Assembly (NCBI GenBank): GCA_947492745.1
Contig: CANLOE010000007.1
Span: 51,415-115,414, forward strand
Direction: 5' to 3'
Length of the DNA stretch: 64,000 bases
From: an uncultured Cyclobacteriaceae bacterium
Lineage (GTDB): Bacteria > Bacteroidota > Bacteroidia > Cytophagales > Cyclobacteriaceae
Part shown: positions 9,493 through 19,029 of the stretch, piece by piece
Layout of the letters: each line of letters opens with the position of its first letter
Numbering within the stretch: the stretch's first letter is position 1
Position numbers and translations under genes: made by a program
Notes under the pieces: generated by a model
Seen by the model: the letters and a program-made list of their open reading frames with translations, nothing else
What the model was told of the DNA's origin: nothing
Databases searched by the model: none

Positions 9493-11286
9493 ATGTCAAA
9501 CACGAGAAAATTTATCATCGCCGGTATTTTTATAATTACGGGACTGGTATTTCTGGGTAAGTTGTTCGCCATTCAGGTATTGGATGATAGTTACATCCGA
9601 GAATCTACCCGAAATTCCGTCCGTCACATCGTAGAATACCCTTATCGCGGACTTATTTATGACCGTAATGGCGAGCTGATCGTATATAACAAGCCGGAGT
9701 ATGACCTCATCGTCACTCCCATAGATGTTAAAAATCTGGATACGGCCACTTTTTGTCAGGTGTTCAATATCAGTAAAGAGGACTTTGTCAAGAAGATGTC
9801 CAAGGCCATTCCTTATTTGCCCTCACCTTTTATCAAACAGGTATCCCATGAGGAATTTGCCAAGGCACAGGACCATCTTGTCAATTTTTCGGGCTTTCAC
9901 ATAGAAGCCAGGACCGTAAGAGCGTATCAGGATACCATTATGGCCAATGCACTGGGATATATCAGTGAGATCACAAAAAGAAGTCTGGAGAAAGATTCTG
10001 CCGACTATTACAAACAAGGCGATTATATCGGTCAGAGTGGTCTGGAATCTTACTATGAAGAATACCTTCGGGGAAAAAGAGGGGTGCGGTTTGTCATCAG
10101 AAACGCTAAAGGGATTATCAAAGGAAAGTATCAAGAAGGACGGTACGATACGCTCTCCATTCCCGGTAATAAGCTCATCAGTACTGTAGATATCAAGCTA
10201 CAGGCCTACGGAGAACGTCTGATGACCAACAAATCGGGAAGTATAGTCGCTATAGAGCCTGCTACAGGGGAGATACTCAGCATCGTATCGGGGCCTTCTT
10301 ATAACCCAAGTTTACTCTCCGGGAGGAACTACGGCAGGAATTTTCAGAAAATCAGTACCGACTCATTGAAGCCCCTATTCAATAGACCTCTAATGGCGCA
10401 GTATAGGCCCGGTTCCATTTTCAAGATCATGCAGGCACTAGTGGCCCTTCAAGAGGGCGTTATCGATACAGATACCTATATCCCCTGTAACCAATCGCTG
10501 ATAGGCTGTCACAATCATGGGGCGGGCGAAACCCTCAAAGGGGCCATTACACACTCTTGTAATCCTTACTTCAGAAATGTCCTCAAAAGGATTGTTAACA
10601 GAAAGGTCTCCAGAGACCCATTTGAGGACACCCGTATAGGACTCGGAAAATGGAGCGAGCACATTCGGAGCTTTGGACTGGGGGCTCCTTTGGGCATCGA
10701 CCTGCCCAATGAAAAATCGGGACTAGTACCCTATCCGGAGTACTACGATAGAGCTTACCGCAATCGCCCCTGGAAGTTTTCGAACATCTACTCCATTGCT
10801 ATCGGCGAGGGCGAGAACTTGGTAGTACCCTTACAAATGGCCAATTTTGCCGCCATTGTAGCCAATAGAGGTTATTATTTCACGCCTCATCTGATAAAAT
10901 CCATCGGCGAAAACGGTGGGCCTCTGCCCAGGTTCATGGAAAAGAAGTATACTTCTGTAGACCCAAAACACTTTGATGTTGCCGTAGAGGCCATGGCCGA
11001 GGTTATCCGATCGGGTACCGGCCAGTACCGCGCCAAACTAAAAGACATAGAGGTCTGCGGAAAAACAGGTACCGTGCAGAACGATCCTCTGCCCGATCAC
11101 TCCGTATTCATCGCCTTTGCCCCGAAAGATAACCCCAAGATTGCCGTATCCGTCTATGTGGAAGATGCAGGCCAAGGCGCTAGGGCAGCGGCCTCTATTG
11201 CCAGTCTTATGATAGAACAGTACCTGATAGGGCATACTGAAAGGCAGCATATCGAAGATTATGTCATGAGAGGAGCGTTTTTATAA
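9493..11286 (+). CDS. mrdA: Penicillin-binding protein 2, elongation transpeptidase
   Basis: A 597-residue class B PBP that cross-links peptidoglycan during elongation with RodA. One N-terminal membrane segment (about 8-28), a PBP dimerisation/pedestal region (YRGLIYDRNGELIVYN, GYISEI, GLESYYEEYLRGKRG) and a transpeptidase domain. Catalytic motifs: SIFK in RPGSIFKIMQ near residue 307, SCN in THSCNPYF near 350, and KTG in VCGKTGTVQ near 523. Length is normal. It is followed by rodA after 4 bp. Confidence 0.96.
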   Translation: MSNTRKFIIAGIFIITGLVFLGKLFAIQVLDDSYIRESTRNSVRHIVEYPYRGLIYDRNGELIVYNKPEYDLIVTPIDVKNLDTATFCQVFNISKEDFVKKMSKAIPYLPSPFIKQVSHEEFAKAQDHLVNFSGFHIEARTVRAYQDTIMANALGYISEITKRSLEKDSADYYKQGDYIGQSGLESYYEEYLRGKRGVRFVIRNAKGIIKGKYQEGRYDTLSIPGNKLISTVDIKLQAYGERLMTNKSGSIVAIEPATGEILSIVSGPSYNPSLLSGRNYGRNFQKISTDSLKPLFNRPLMAQYRPGSIFKIMQALVALQEGVIDTDTYIPCNQSLIGCHNHGAGETLKGAITHSCNPYFRNVLKRIVNRKVSRDPFEDTRIGLGKWSEHIRSFGLGAPLGIDLPNEKSGLVPYPEYYDRAYRNRPWKFSNIYSIAIGEGENLVVPLQMANFAAIVANRGYYFTPHLIKSIGENGGPLPRFMEKKYTSVDPKHFDVAVEAMAEVIRSGTGQYRAKLKDIEVCGKTGTVQNDPLPDHSVFIAFAPKDNPKIAVSVYVEDAGQGARAAASIASLMIEQYLIGHTERQHIEDYVMRGAFL

Positions 11287-11290
11287 TATC

Positions 11291-12580
11291 ATGAGAAGAG
11301 TTTCGGACAATATTGTCAATAAAATGGACTGGATAACGGGGCTTATCTATCTAGTACTTATCCTGATGGGATGGTTCAATATATTTGCTGCCGTATATGA
11401 TGATAGCTCCGGTGCGGCTCCTAGTATATTCAGTTTTAGTAGTAATTCAGGAAAACAGCTGCTCTGGATAGGTGTATGCATTTTGACCATTATCGTTATC
11501 ATGGCCATTGACTTCAAATTCTACGAGTCATTTGCCCCTATACTCTATGGGGTGATGATCCTGTTCTTGATTTTGGTCATGTTCTTGGCAGACGAAGTCT
11601 CCGGAGCACGGTCTTGGTTCCAGGTCGGACCTGCTAAATTCCAACCCTCCGAATTCTCTAAGCTGTCCACGGCCTTACTAGTGGCATGGATTTTCAAGGA
11701 TCAGAGTTTCAAGGCCGACAGACTTAAGAATCACCTGTTGTTATTTGCTGCTATCGCTCTGCCCGCTCTATTGATCATTATTCAGGGAGATGCGGGTACG
11801 GCATTGGTATTTGGGGTATTCGCCCTTGTATTCTATCGGGAGGGGATGCAGCCGCTCTACCTAGTATTGGGCACTTCCTTGGTTTTCGTGTTCGTACTGA
11901 CTCTATTGTTACCGAATTCCTATCTCTATAGTAGCCTGCTGATTTTATCAGTGCTTGTGGGAGGGTACACGTATCTTAGCAATAAGAATACAAAGATAAC
12001 ACTTATCGTCCTTGCCATCGCGGGCGCAGCTTCGGCCTCCATACTCAGTGTCGATTATTTTATCAATAATGTATTGCAGCCTCATCAGCAGAACAGGATC
12101 AAGGCATTTATCAATCCCGAAGCTGACCCTAGGGGCTATGGGTATAATGTGATCCAGTCGAAGATTGCCATTGGTAGCGGTGGGCTAAGTGGCAAGGGCT
12201 TCCTAAAAGGGACACAGACTACGGGTGATTATGTCCCCGAACAGAGTACGGATTTCATCTTCTGTACTATCGGTGAGGAACACGGTTGGCTGGGCAGTTT
12301 TGTGGTCATCGCCTTTTTTATAGCCTTGTTATTGCGAGTACTGTATATCGCAGAACGCCAGAAGTGGCGATTCGCAAGGGTATATGGTTATAGTGTCGCC
12401 TGTATCCTTTTCTTTCATTTTATGGTGAATATCGGTATGACCATCGGCCTTTTTCCAGTTATCGGTATCCCTTTACCCTTTTTCAGCTATGGCGGTTCTT
12501 CATTATGGTCCTTTACGATATTACTGTTCGTTTTGGTCAAACTGGATGCACATCGCATGCAGGTACTGGTGAGATCCTAG
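11291..12580 (+). CDS. rodA: Peptidoglycan glycosyltransferase RodA (SEDS family)
   Basis: A 429-residue polytopic SEDS protein that polymerises lipid II with PBP2 as partner. Family motifs are ARSWFQVGPAKFQPSEFSKL (with the W..G....QPSE signature), IIQGDAGTALVF, the aspartate-bearing segment STDFIFCTIGEEHGW, and the C-terminal FFSYGGSS. About ten membrane segments. The Asp in TDFIF corresponds to the catalytically important periplasmic Asp of RodA. It ends the cluster; a convergent gene of unknown function follows. Confidence 0.95.
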   Translation: MRRVSDNIVNKMDWITGLIYLVLILMGWFNIFAAVYDDSSGAAPSIFSFSSNSGKQLLWIGVCILTIIVIMAIDFKFYESFAPILYGVMILFLILVMFLADEVSGARSWFQVGPAKFQPSEFSKLSTALLVAWIFKDQSFKADRLKNHLLLFAAIALPALLIIIQGDAGTALVFGVFALVFYREGMQPLYLVLGTSLVFVFVLTLLLPNSYLYSSLLILSVLVGGYTYLSNKNTKITLIVLAIAGAASASILSVDYFINNVLQPHQQNRIKAFINPEADPRGYGYNVIQSKIAIGSGGLSGKGFLKGTQTTGDYVPEQSTDFIFCTIGEEHGWLGSFVVIAFFIALLLRVLYIAERQKWRFARVYGYSVACILFFHFMVNIGMTIGLFPVIGIPLPFFSYGGSSLWSFTILLFVLVKLDAHRMQVLVRS

Positions 12581-12666
12581 GCCTGAGCGGTCTCCTGAAC
12601 ACAGGGTTATCAGTGGTACATTGCTTACCGATTATGTAATCTGTGAGATTGTCATCAGAACGGAAA

Positions 12667-13743
12667 TCAATCGTACTTTTTGCTCAGTACAGCTATCATT
12701 TCCTCTTTGGTCTTACTTTCATGCTGCCAAGAAGGAAGTGTTTGTGTTAAATAGCTCAGTGCTTCGCCTTTTTCCTCACAGGTATCCAAAAAATCAACAG
12801 CTTTTTCGAAGGCCTGACTATCTCCGCCAAACAGCTCATTGATAAAACGGAATTTTTGATTGAGCGTCACATGCTTTTTGATACTTGGAATCTTTTGATG
12901 CAAATGGATATCGGCCAGGTTCTGCTTTGGACTTGGGTTCAGTCTATCATTGAGCGTAACCTTCTGTTCGCCGGAGAAGCTATCATTAATGCTATTACCG
13001 ACATCATGACCACTGTTCACTGGATTCGGTATTTCTCGTATTTCCTCCTTTACTATATTCGAGGTGTTGTCCACTGGGGGTTTTGCTTCTCTGGGAGCAG
13101 CGGACTCTTCATTACCATAGATGGCATCGAGATTGAGCGGAACCACTTCCGAAAACAGTGATTCGTAAGCCTCGGTCTCATCGGGCACCATGTTCATCTC
13201 CTCGAAAATCTCATTGAGCAGTCGAAATGCCTCGTCATTGAAAACCTCCCGGAGGCCTTCCCTTTCAAAGCGTTCGGTCAGGGACTGAATCACATGATGG
13301 TTTACCTTGATGTATTTAGAGGCATCCTTCAAGGCTTTCAGAGAAACGCGGGTACTCTTCCCTCCATTGACTTCCTTACAATAATAATCATAGGGCGAGA
13401 AAATCAATAACAGACTGTCATAGGTAGCTTTTTTCAGCAAGGGTTCGAAATCTTTTCGCTGGATAGAGATATGCTGTGAAAGAAGGTTCAGAAATTCCTT
13501 CAGGGCCTTCTTAACGGGCTTGGTCTCATAATCGAAATAGGGGCTTTTGAGCTTTTGGGTCTCCTGCCTCCAACGGAGCAAAAGCGACTTGATCACAAAT
13601 AGGTTCACTTGTCTTATCTTTGTGATGGACATGATCTGTTCACCACTGATGGTTTCGTTCTCACTGAAAAACACCTCCGTAACCTGATGGGTAAAGGCCT
13701 CAGCATAGGACTCTATTACTCTATGGTTCAATTTATTGTACAT
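12667..13743 (-). CDS. Conserved-looking cytoplasmic protein, function unknown
   Basis: A 358-residue soluble protein without signal peptide or membrane segment. Residues 1-190 are helical and charged. Residues about 195-270 are low in hydrophobics and rich in N, P, E and S, which suggests a flexible linker. Residues about 285-345 form a separate module, VTLNQKFRFINELFGGDSQAFEKAVDFLD in outline, whose NQKFRFINELFGGD stretch I recall from unnamed Bacteroidota proteins. Neither half can be given a function. It is convergent with rodA and divergent from the ferredoxin remnant. Confidence 0.7.
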   Translation of the reverse strand: MYNKLNHRVIESYAEAFTHQVTEVFFSENETISGEQIMSITKIRQVNLFVIKSLLLRWRQETQKLKSPYFDYETKPVKKALKEFLNLLSQHISIQRKDFEPLLKKATYDSLLLIFSPYDYYCKEVNGGKSTRVSLKALKDASKYIKVNHHVIQSLTERFEREGLREVFNDEAFRLLNEIFEEMNMVPDETEAYESLFSEVVPLNLDAIYGNEESAAPREAKPPVDNTSNIVKEEIREIPNPVNSGHDVGNSINDSFSGEQKVTLNDRLNPSPKQNLADIHLHQKIPSIKKHVTLNQKFRFINELFGGDSQAFEKAVDFLDTCEEKGEALSYLTQTLPSWQHESKTKEEMIAVLSKKYD

Positions 13744-13863
13744 ATTTATGCTACTTATGAAGAATCAAAAACAAGAAAATCTTTTGTTATCCGATAAGTT
13801 TTTACCTGTTTTGACTGTAGTGGAAAAACCTAATAACCGATCAATTCAAGTGATGCCTGCGGC

Positions 13864-13887
13864 GATACTGTATACATATACAGTATC
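13864..13887. repeat. Perfect 24-bp palindrome
   Basis: Arms GATACTGTATA (13864-13874) and TATACAGTATC (13877-13887) are exact inverse complements around a 2-bp centre. The palindrome lies in the 265-bp divergent interval between the unknown minus-strand gene and the ferredoxin remnant. It could be a dimeric-regulator operator; it has no T-tract, so it is not a classical terminator. Confidence 0.6.
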
Positions 13888-14008
13888 CTATGGCCCATGT
13901 ACCACTGGAAATTTTTCATGTCCCCGGTAGCCTTGACGCATTTATTTCTGAGTATTCAGGAGTGAAAAGGCTCCCATATCTTATAAATTATCTGTAAAGT
14001 TAATCATT

Positions 14009-14337
14009 ATGCACCATATCATAATACAAAACCTATACAATAAAACAGTCCCCATACCTGCTATAGATAACTCCAAAAGTGTATTCGATATTTTACAGGG
14101 ACAACAAATAGATTGGATGCATGCCTGTGGCGCCAAGGGGCGGTGTACCACTTGTAAAATGATGTACTACAAGGGATTGAGAACCTCAGCCCCCTTTCCC
14201 AAGTTGAGCTGAAGTACCGGGAAGGTAGAAAGTTAAAGGACAATGAGCGCTTGGCCTGTCAGTCCAGACCTCTGGGAGATATCAGTATTCGAGTAGCAGA
14301 AGCCAATAAGATGCCCCATGTAAAATATTCTGACTAA
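14009..14337 (+). pseudogene. 2Fe-2S ferredoxin, frameshifted
   Basis: The first frame (14009-14212) begins MHHIIIQNLYNKT and holds CGAKGRCTTC, three of four cluster cysteines with the C-x5-C-x2-C spacing of adrenodoxin-type ferredoxins. It stops at once after GLRTSAPFPKLS. The +1 frame from about 14177 to the TAA at 14335-14337 continues exactly as the family would, LSPLSQVELKYREGR then ERLACQSRPLGD, supplying the fourth cysteine. A single missing G near 14176 (GGATTG-GAGAACCTC restored) would rejoin both halves as a roughly 109-residue protein. Either a recent mutation or a sequencing error in one read context. Confidence 0.8.
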
Positions 14338-14508
14338 TTTCACATTACTTTCTTGTGTATTGAACATAAAGAGAGGATATCTGTACAAAGAATATAGGTG
14401 TACTATGGGTAATTTGACACTGCTATGGGCATAACCTCTATCAGCAAAGGGTTACGGTCGAAAACAAAAGAAAAGCATGTATTCTACCTTTAGAGACTAG
14501 ACTGTTCT

Positions 14509-14678
14509 AACCGGAATTATGCACTGGAACTTCGGTATGAGCGCTTAAAAGACTATAAATTGGATTGTCTTATTGGATTCAGCTCAGCACTGCTACGCTT
14601 GATCAGAAAAATGCATCCATTTTACTGATCTGCTTTATTTAAGGTCATCATAAATTGTTCGATGCAGAATTATGGGTT
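14509..14678 (-). repeat. Family C palindromic repeat, copy C-3
   Basis: A 170-bp divergent copy. The left end reads AACCGGAATTATGCACTGGAA, trimmed here as AACCGGAATTATGCACTGG, the core is decayed (CAGCTCAGCACTGCTACGC) and the right end is GAATTATGGGTT. The bases right of it, CAATGGTCACATAGAATTCG, recur right of copy C-7 at 52185 and near 43428. Confidence 0.6.
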
Positions 14679-14723
14679 CAATGGTCACATAGAATTCGTA
14701 AGGAAGATATTCATACTGAGTTA

Positions 14724-14884
14724 TACTCAAGAAAAAATGAAACGGGAAACCTTGTCGGCAATGGCCAAGAGAAAAACTCATATAGTGTTGAACCGTTACT
14801 AGTAGACTTGTCATTAGGGTCTTTATAAAATGGTGACACTTACGTCAATGAATCATCTTGTCCCAAATCAATTGCGTTTAGGTA
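14724..14884 (+). mobile_element. Family B MITE-like element, copy B-1
   Basis: A 161-bp element starting TACTCAAGAAAAA and ending CAATTGCGTTTAGGTA, with shared interior segments GGCAATGGCCAAGAG and GTAGACTTGTCATTAGGG. The left flank is TA (14722-14723); the right flank is CA (14885-14886), probably a mutated TA duplication. No open frame. Confidence 0.75.
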
Positions 14885-15133
14885 CAAGTACTTTAGTCCT
14901 CCTGCCCGTTGAGCTGTAGGAAATCTTTTGAAGTAAAATTTTGTTGAAATTCTCGTAGATAGTGCTGCCATCTTTGTCAATTTCTCAAGCGGCAGACCGT
15001 CCCTTTTGCTGGCTAAGTCCTCAAGACATGGTCTTCACGCTCGGTCCTGCTCAAAGTAAGTGATGACAGATTGTTAAATACTGACAAAACAGTCTCTTAA
15101 AATAAAAAACATAGACAATAGTTGCGATAATAT

Positions 15134-15781
15134 ATGTTCGTAGAACCCCATTTTGGTAAAAGCCGACAGAACCGCGTACATAAAGTAGGCTGGATAGAAG
15201 TCATTTGTGGCTGTATGTTTTCAGGTAAGACCGAAGAACTGATTCGTCGGCTGAACCGTGCCACAATAGCTCGGCAACATGTCGAGATTTTCAAGCCCGC
15301 ACTGGATACCCGTTATCACAAAGAAGATATTGTATCGCACAATGCTACTGCCATACGCTCCACACCTGTACAGTTTGCCAACGATATTCTTTTGCTCGCC
15401 GGCGACTGTGACGTTGTAGGCGTGGACGAGGCCCAGTTTTTTGATAGTGAAATTGTGGAAGTGTGCAATAAGCTGGCCAATAGCGGAAAACGGGTCATTG
15501 TCGCTGGGCTGGACATGGATTTTGAGGGAAAACCTTTCGGGCCGATGCCTTTTCTCTTGGCCATCGCCGAATTTGTCACGAAAGTACATGCCATATGTGC
15601 CCAAAGTGGAGAACTTGCCTCTTTTTCCTTCCGTTTGGCAGAGAACAAGGATAAGGTCATGCTCGGCGAAACCCAAGAGTACGAAGCTCGGAACCGACGC
15701 TACTTCATAGAAGGGATGCAGCGCCAAAAGCCGAAAGAAAATAGGAATAAGGATAAAGAGGGCAATCAAGGAAAAACCTAA
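15134..15781 (+). CDS. tdk: Thymidine kinase, type II
   Basis: A 215-residue cytosolic enzyme that phosphorylates thymidine in the pyrimidine salvage path. The P-loop is CGCMFSGKTEEL near residues 25-36, the Walker B-like motif is VDEAQFFD near 96-103, and the lasso region follows. The N-terminus MFVEPHFG...GWIEVI is typical of Bacteroidota homologues. The zinc-finger positions usually occupied by CxxC and CxxC/H are mostly lost: CAQS and ARNRRY keep one cysteine. The end is K/N/R-rich. It lies 2 bp before porZ, so the genes are probably co-transcribed. Confidence 0.92.
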   Translation: MFVEPHFGKSRQNRVHKVGWIEVICGCMFSGKTEELIRRLNRATIARQHVEIFKPALDTRYHKEDIVSHNATAIRSTPVQFANDILLLAGDCDVVGVDEAQFFDSEIVEVCNKLANSGKRVIVAGLDMDFEGKPFGPMPFLLAIAEFVTKVHAICAQSGELASFSFRLAENKDKVMLGETQEYEARNRRYFIEGMQRQKPKENRNKDKEGNQGKT

Positions 15782-15783
15782 CT

Positions 15784-18078
15784 ATGGACGTGATGAACAT
15801 AAAAAAAGTCTCTTCTTCGCTACTGCTCACGGTACTGCTCTCTCCACTCTTCGGGCAAGAGATCCCTATAGGGGAGTGGCGTTCTCACTTTGCCTATAAC
15901 AACACATTCGGCATAGCAGATAGTGGAGATAAAATCTATGCAGCCGCAGCACAGGGTATCTATATTCTGGACAAAGAGGACAATAGCCTACAGTTGCTCT
16001 CTAAGGTCAATGGATTAAGTGGTATAGAACTAAGTGCCATTGCTTTTGAAGAAAATTCCCGTCAACTCTTTATCGGTTATGCCAATGGTGCCATCGACCT
16101 ACTGGACGAAAAGGATAACAGTATTCTCACCTTCGACCAACTAAAAACGTCCGATTTCAGTGGTAACAAGCGTATTGAACATTTCGATTTTCATCAGAAC
16201 ACGGCTTATATCTCTACGGGGTTCGGCCTTTTGCTCTTTGACCTTCAGAAGAAAGAAATCATGGAAACCATCCGTAATCTAGGAGGCAATGAAAATGGTA
16301 TAGTCGTCCATGAAAGCGTTGTCTTCAATGATAGTATCTTTCTTGCCAGTGCTATCGGTATGCTGGCGGCACCTATTGAGGGGGTCAATTTACAGGATTT
16401 CACCCGCTGGAAGGAGTTTGGCCTTTTTGATGGTATCCCCAGAGCTGAGCTGCGTACATTGGCCCCTTTTCAGGAGAAGTTATACACTGCTCTGGAAAAC
16501 GAAGCCATTTACAGCTACCAAGACGGAAAGTGGCAAGCAGAATCCCTGCTGACCGGCAAGTCCTTTCAGCACCTGGATAGCTCCGGTAGCCGCCTGTGGA
16601 TAAGCACACAAGATTCGCTTTGGGCTATCGAAGAATCCATGGAACCCCGTCCCGTCGACTATAGCGATGGCAATAAGAAACCCCAACAAGTTATCGTTGA
16701 TGCGCAGGGGAAAACTTGGATAGCCGATGGGGTTAATGGGCTTTACGGTTACCAAAACGGTAGGGGCACTTCTTATTTGCCCTCGGGTCCCGTCTCTAAT
16801 ACCATCGCCACACTGCGCTATGCCGATAACACACTATACGCCCTGACGGGTGGTTTCGACCAAGTTCGGCGGCCCCTCGGCAATACTTCCGGTTTTTCCC
16901 TGTTCCGCAATGGTTTCTGGAGCAAGTTCTCAGTACAAGAAGCTACGGGCGTGACGCTTATCCCTCCTTTCAACGATGCTGTGGATATAGTGGTGGGGAA
17001 AGATGGCACAAGATATATAGCCTCTTTCGGCTTCGGATTACTGACTTTCGAAGAGGGTAACCGATCGTTTATCATCATCGATGAGAACAGTCCCGGGAGT
17101 CCACTGATCAATATTGACCCGCCCAATAGAGGAACCTTTCTATCGGCCCTCAGCAGTGACCAAAATGGGATATGGATGGCCAATTATGCTGCTTCCACAC
17201 CACTTCATTTACGGAGACCGGACGGATCCTGGACTTCTTTTGCCCTGAGCGCTATTTCCGGAAGGTATATTCTACAGATCATCCCTGACCTGTTCGGGCT
17301 TCAATGGTTACGTATCGACCCTGTTCAGGGTGGTGGAATCTTGGTATTCGACCCCGAGTCAGGGCAGGAACGGTTGCTCAACAGGGACAATAACAATGGT
17401 GATCTACCGTCCAATGCAGTCAATGATATCGTGGTCGACCGAGATGGCCTGTTATGGGTAGCTACGGATAATGGCGCTGCCTTTTTTGCTGAAAACGTCC
17501 CCCTCTCCGGCACTGATCCTGTCAATGCTTTTCAGCCCATATTCGAGGCACGCCTTTTGTTCGATGATGAGAAAGTAAACCATATACTAGTGGATGGAGG
17601 CAACCGAAAATGGATGAGCACGGAAAGTGGGCTATGGTTGTTCAATGACAGTGTTGATGAGCTACTGGCCAAGTTTGACGAAAGTAATAGCCCCTTACCT
17701 TCCAATACCATCACCGACATGGTGATACAGGAGAAAACAGGCGAGTTGTTCTTCGCTACCGATAAAGGCATGGTCTCCTTTCGAGGTACAGCGACGACGG
17801 GCGGGTTCATCCATGAAGATGTTCAGATATTTCCCAATCCCGTCAGTAGAGAGTTCAACGGAACACTGGGCATATCAGGGCTGGCAAGCGATGCAGAGGT
17901 CAAGATTACCGATATCAGTGGCAAACTCATTCGACAGCTCAAATCACAGGGAGGAACGGCCACTTGGAACATTAGAGACTATAATGGAAACCGTGCTGCA
18001 ACAGGGATGTACCTTGTGTTCAGTGCTACTTCTGACGGTTCGGATACTTTTGTGGGGAAACTCGCCGTAGTCAACTGA
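15784..18078 (+). CDS. porZ: T9SS protein PorZ, surface beta-propeller
   Basis: A 764-residue protein. A second ATG at 15793 (MNIKKV) fits the signal peptide better: SSSLLLTVLLSPLFGQ, cleavage after FGQ. The mature start IGEWRSHFAYNNTFG and the string of propeller blades (for example IYAAAAQGIYILD, LWVATDNGAAFF, ITDMVI...LFFATDKGMVSF) match PorZ, which in Porphyromonas delivers A-LPS to the PorU attachment complex. Residues about 680-764 form a type A sorting domain (VQIFPNPV ... GMYLVFS). Conserved location beside recO in Bacteroidota supports the call (established observation from memory). Confidence 0.85.
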   Translation: MDVMNIKKVSSSLLLTVLLSPLFGQEIPIGEWRSHFAYNNTFGIADSGDKIYAAAAQGIYILDKEDNSLQLLSKVNGLSGIELSAIAFEENSRQLFIGYANGAIDLLDEKDNSILTFDQLKTSDFSGNKRIEHFDFHQNTAYISTGFGLLLFDLQKKEIMETIRNLGGNENGIVVHESVVFNDSIFLASAIGMLAAPIEGVNLQDFTRWKEFGLFDGIPRAELRTLAPFQEKLYTALENEAIYSYQDGKWQAESLLTGKSFQHLDSSGSRLWISTQDSLWAIEESMEPRPVDYSDGNKKPQQVIVDAQGKTWIADGVNGLYGYQNGRGTSYLPSGPVSNTIATLRYADNTLYALTGGFDQVRRPLGNTSGFSLFRNGFWSKFSVQEATGVTLIPPFNDAVDIVVGKDGTRYIASFGFGLLTFEEGNRSFIIIDENSPGSPLINIDPPNRGTFLSALSSDQNGIWMANYAASTPLHLRRPDGSWTSFALSAISGRYILQIIPDLFGLQWLRIDPVQGGGILVFDPESGQERLLNRDNNNGDLPSNAVNDIVVDRDGLLWVATDNGAAFFAENVPLSGTDPVNAFQPIFEARLLFDDEKVNHILVDGGNRKWMSTESGLWLFNDSVDELLAKFDESNSPLPSNTITDMVIQEKTGELFFATDKGMVSFRGTATTGGFIHEDVQIFPNPVSREFNGTLGISGLASDAEVKITDISGKLIRQLKSQGGTATWNIRDYNGNRAATGMYLVFSATSDGSDTFVGKLAVVN

Positions 18079-18182
18079 AATCCGCGACCTATTGGTATCG
18101 CTACTCGATGAACACTTTCCTATTTTCATTGGTTATCGTATCAGTTTGTGACAGCATTAGAGACTGTTCTAATCAAAGCCCT

Positions 18183-18863
18183 ATGCTATATAAAACCAAA
18201 GGTATTGTATTCCGATTCGTGAAATACCGCGAGACCTCGATTATCGCTACGGTATTTACCGAAAAATTTGGAATACAATCCTATATCGTCAACAGTATCC
18301 GAAGTAAAAAGGGCAAAAGCAAAATCGCTTTTTTTCAGCCCTTGACCCTTCTGGACCTAGTTGTATATTATAAAGACAGCGGTAAAATCCACAGAATTTC
18401 CGAAATGAAGTGCAGTCATCCCTTTCAGAGTATCACCACCGATTTCAAAAAGTCGACCATAGCTCTTTTTCTCACAGAAGTATTGAACAAATCCATAAAG
18501 GAAGAGGGCGAACACCCTGAACTGTTCGAGTTTCTATACCATTCCATTCAGGTACTGGATCACCTGACGGTAGCTTTCGAAAACTTCCACCTTCAGTTCC
18601 TATTGAAACTGAGCCGCTATCTGGGATTCGAGGCTTTGAGCGTTTTACAGGAGATTGTACCTCAGTCGGTATCGCTCAGACCTTATTTTGATGAAAAAAC
18701 CATACTCCATACACTCCATACACAGACTTATGGGAGCTCCATAGTGATGAGCAATGAGCAGAGGAGGGTTGTGCTGCATCATATTTTGGATTTTTATGAA
18801 GCGCATATCGACAGTTTCCACCACCTCAAGTCCGTCAAAGTACTGAGAGAACTATTGCACTAA
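18183..18863 (+). CDS. recO: DNA repair protein RecO
   Basis: A 226-residue protein that anneals ssDNA and helps RecR load RecA. The start is placed at ATG 18183 (MLYKTKGIVFRFVKYRETSI), which matches the family N-terminus; the frame is open further upstream to 18108, but that part is unlike RecO. The N-terminal OB fold covers about residues 1-80 (SIIATVFTEKFG, KIAFFQPLTLLDLVVYYK), and the rest is helical. The zinc-binding cysteines found in some RecO proteins are absent. It follows porZ by 104 bp. Confidence 0.9.
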   Translation: MLYKTKGIVFRFVKYRETSIIATVFTEKFGIQSYIVNSIRSKKGKSKIAFFQPLTLLDLVVYYKDSGKIHRISEMKCSHPFQSITTDFKKSTIALFLTEVLNKSIKEEGEHPELFEFLYHSIQVLDHLTVAFENFHLQFLLKLSRYLGFEALSVLQEIVPQSVSLRPYFDEKTILHTLHTQTYGSSIVMSNEQRRVVLHHILDFYEAHIDSFHHLKSVKVLRELLH

Positions 18864-18896
18864 GAGAAGTTTTCCAAAGGATAAACCACTGTAGAA

Positions 18897-18957
18897 TGGG
18901 GCCTCTTCGCAGAATATCCATATCCCGTATACAAAAATAGTATGCGATAAGGCCCCA
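18897..18957. terminator. Possible bidirectional terminator between recO and sod
   Basis: TGGGGCCTCTTCGCA (18897-18911) pairs with TGCGATAAGGCCCCA (18943-18957) at 13 of 15 positions around a 31-nt loop. It sits between convergent genes recO and the superoxide dismutase. There is no clear T-tract, so intrinsic termination is uncertain. Confidence 0.45.
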
Positions 18958-19029
18958 TTACAGAAATTCGAAAATACTTTACTTTATACCTATAGCGCTC
19001 TGATGAGTATAATCAACAGCGACTCCCTA

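Larger units (their letters stand above)
14338..15133. other. Gene-free stretch holding family C and family B repeats
   Basis: About 800 bp between the ferredoxin and tdk. It holds a family C copy (14509-14678) and a family B copy (14724-14884). The remaining bases, 14338-14508 and 14885-15133, show no gene, hairpin or motif I can support. Confidence 0.6.
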
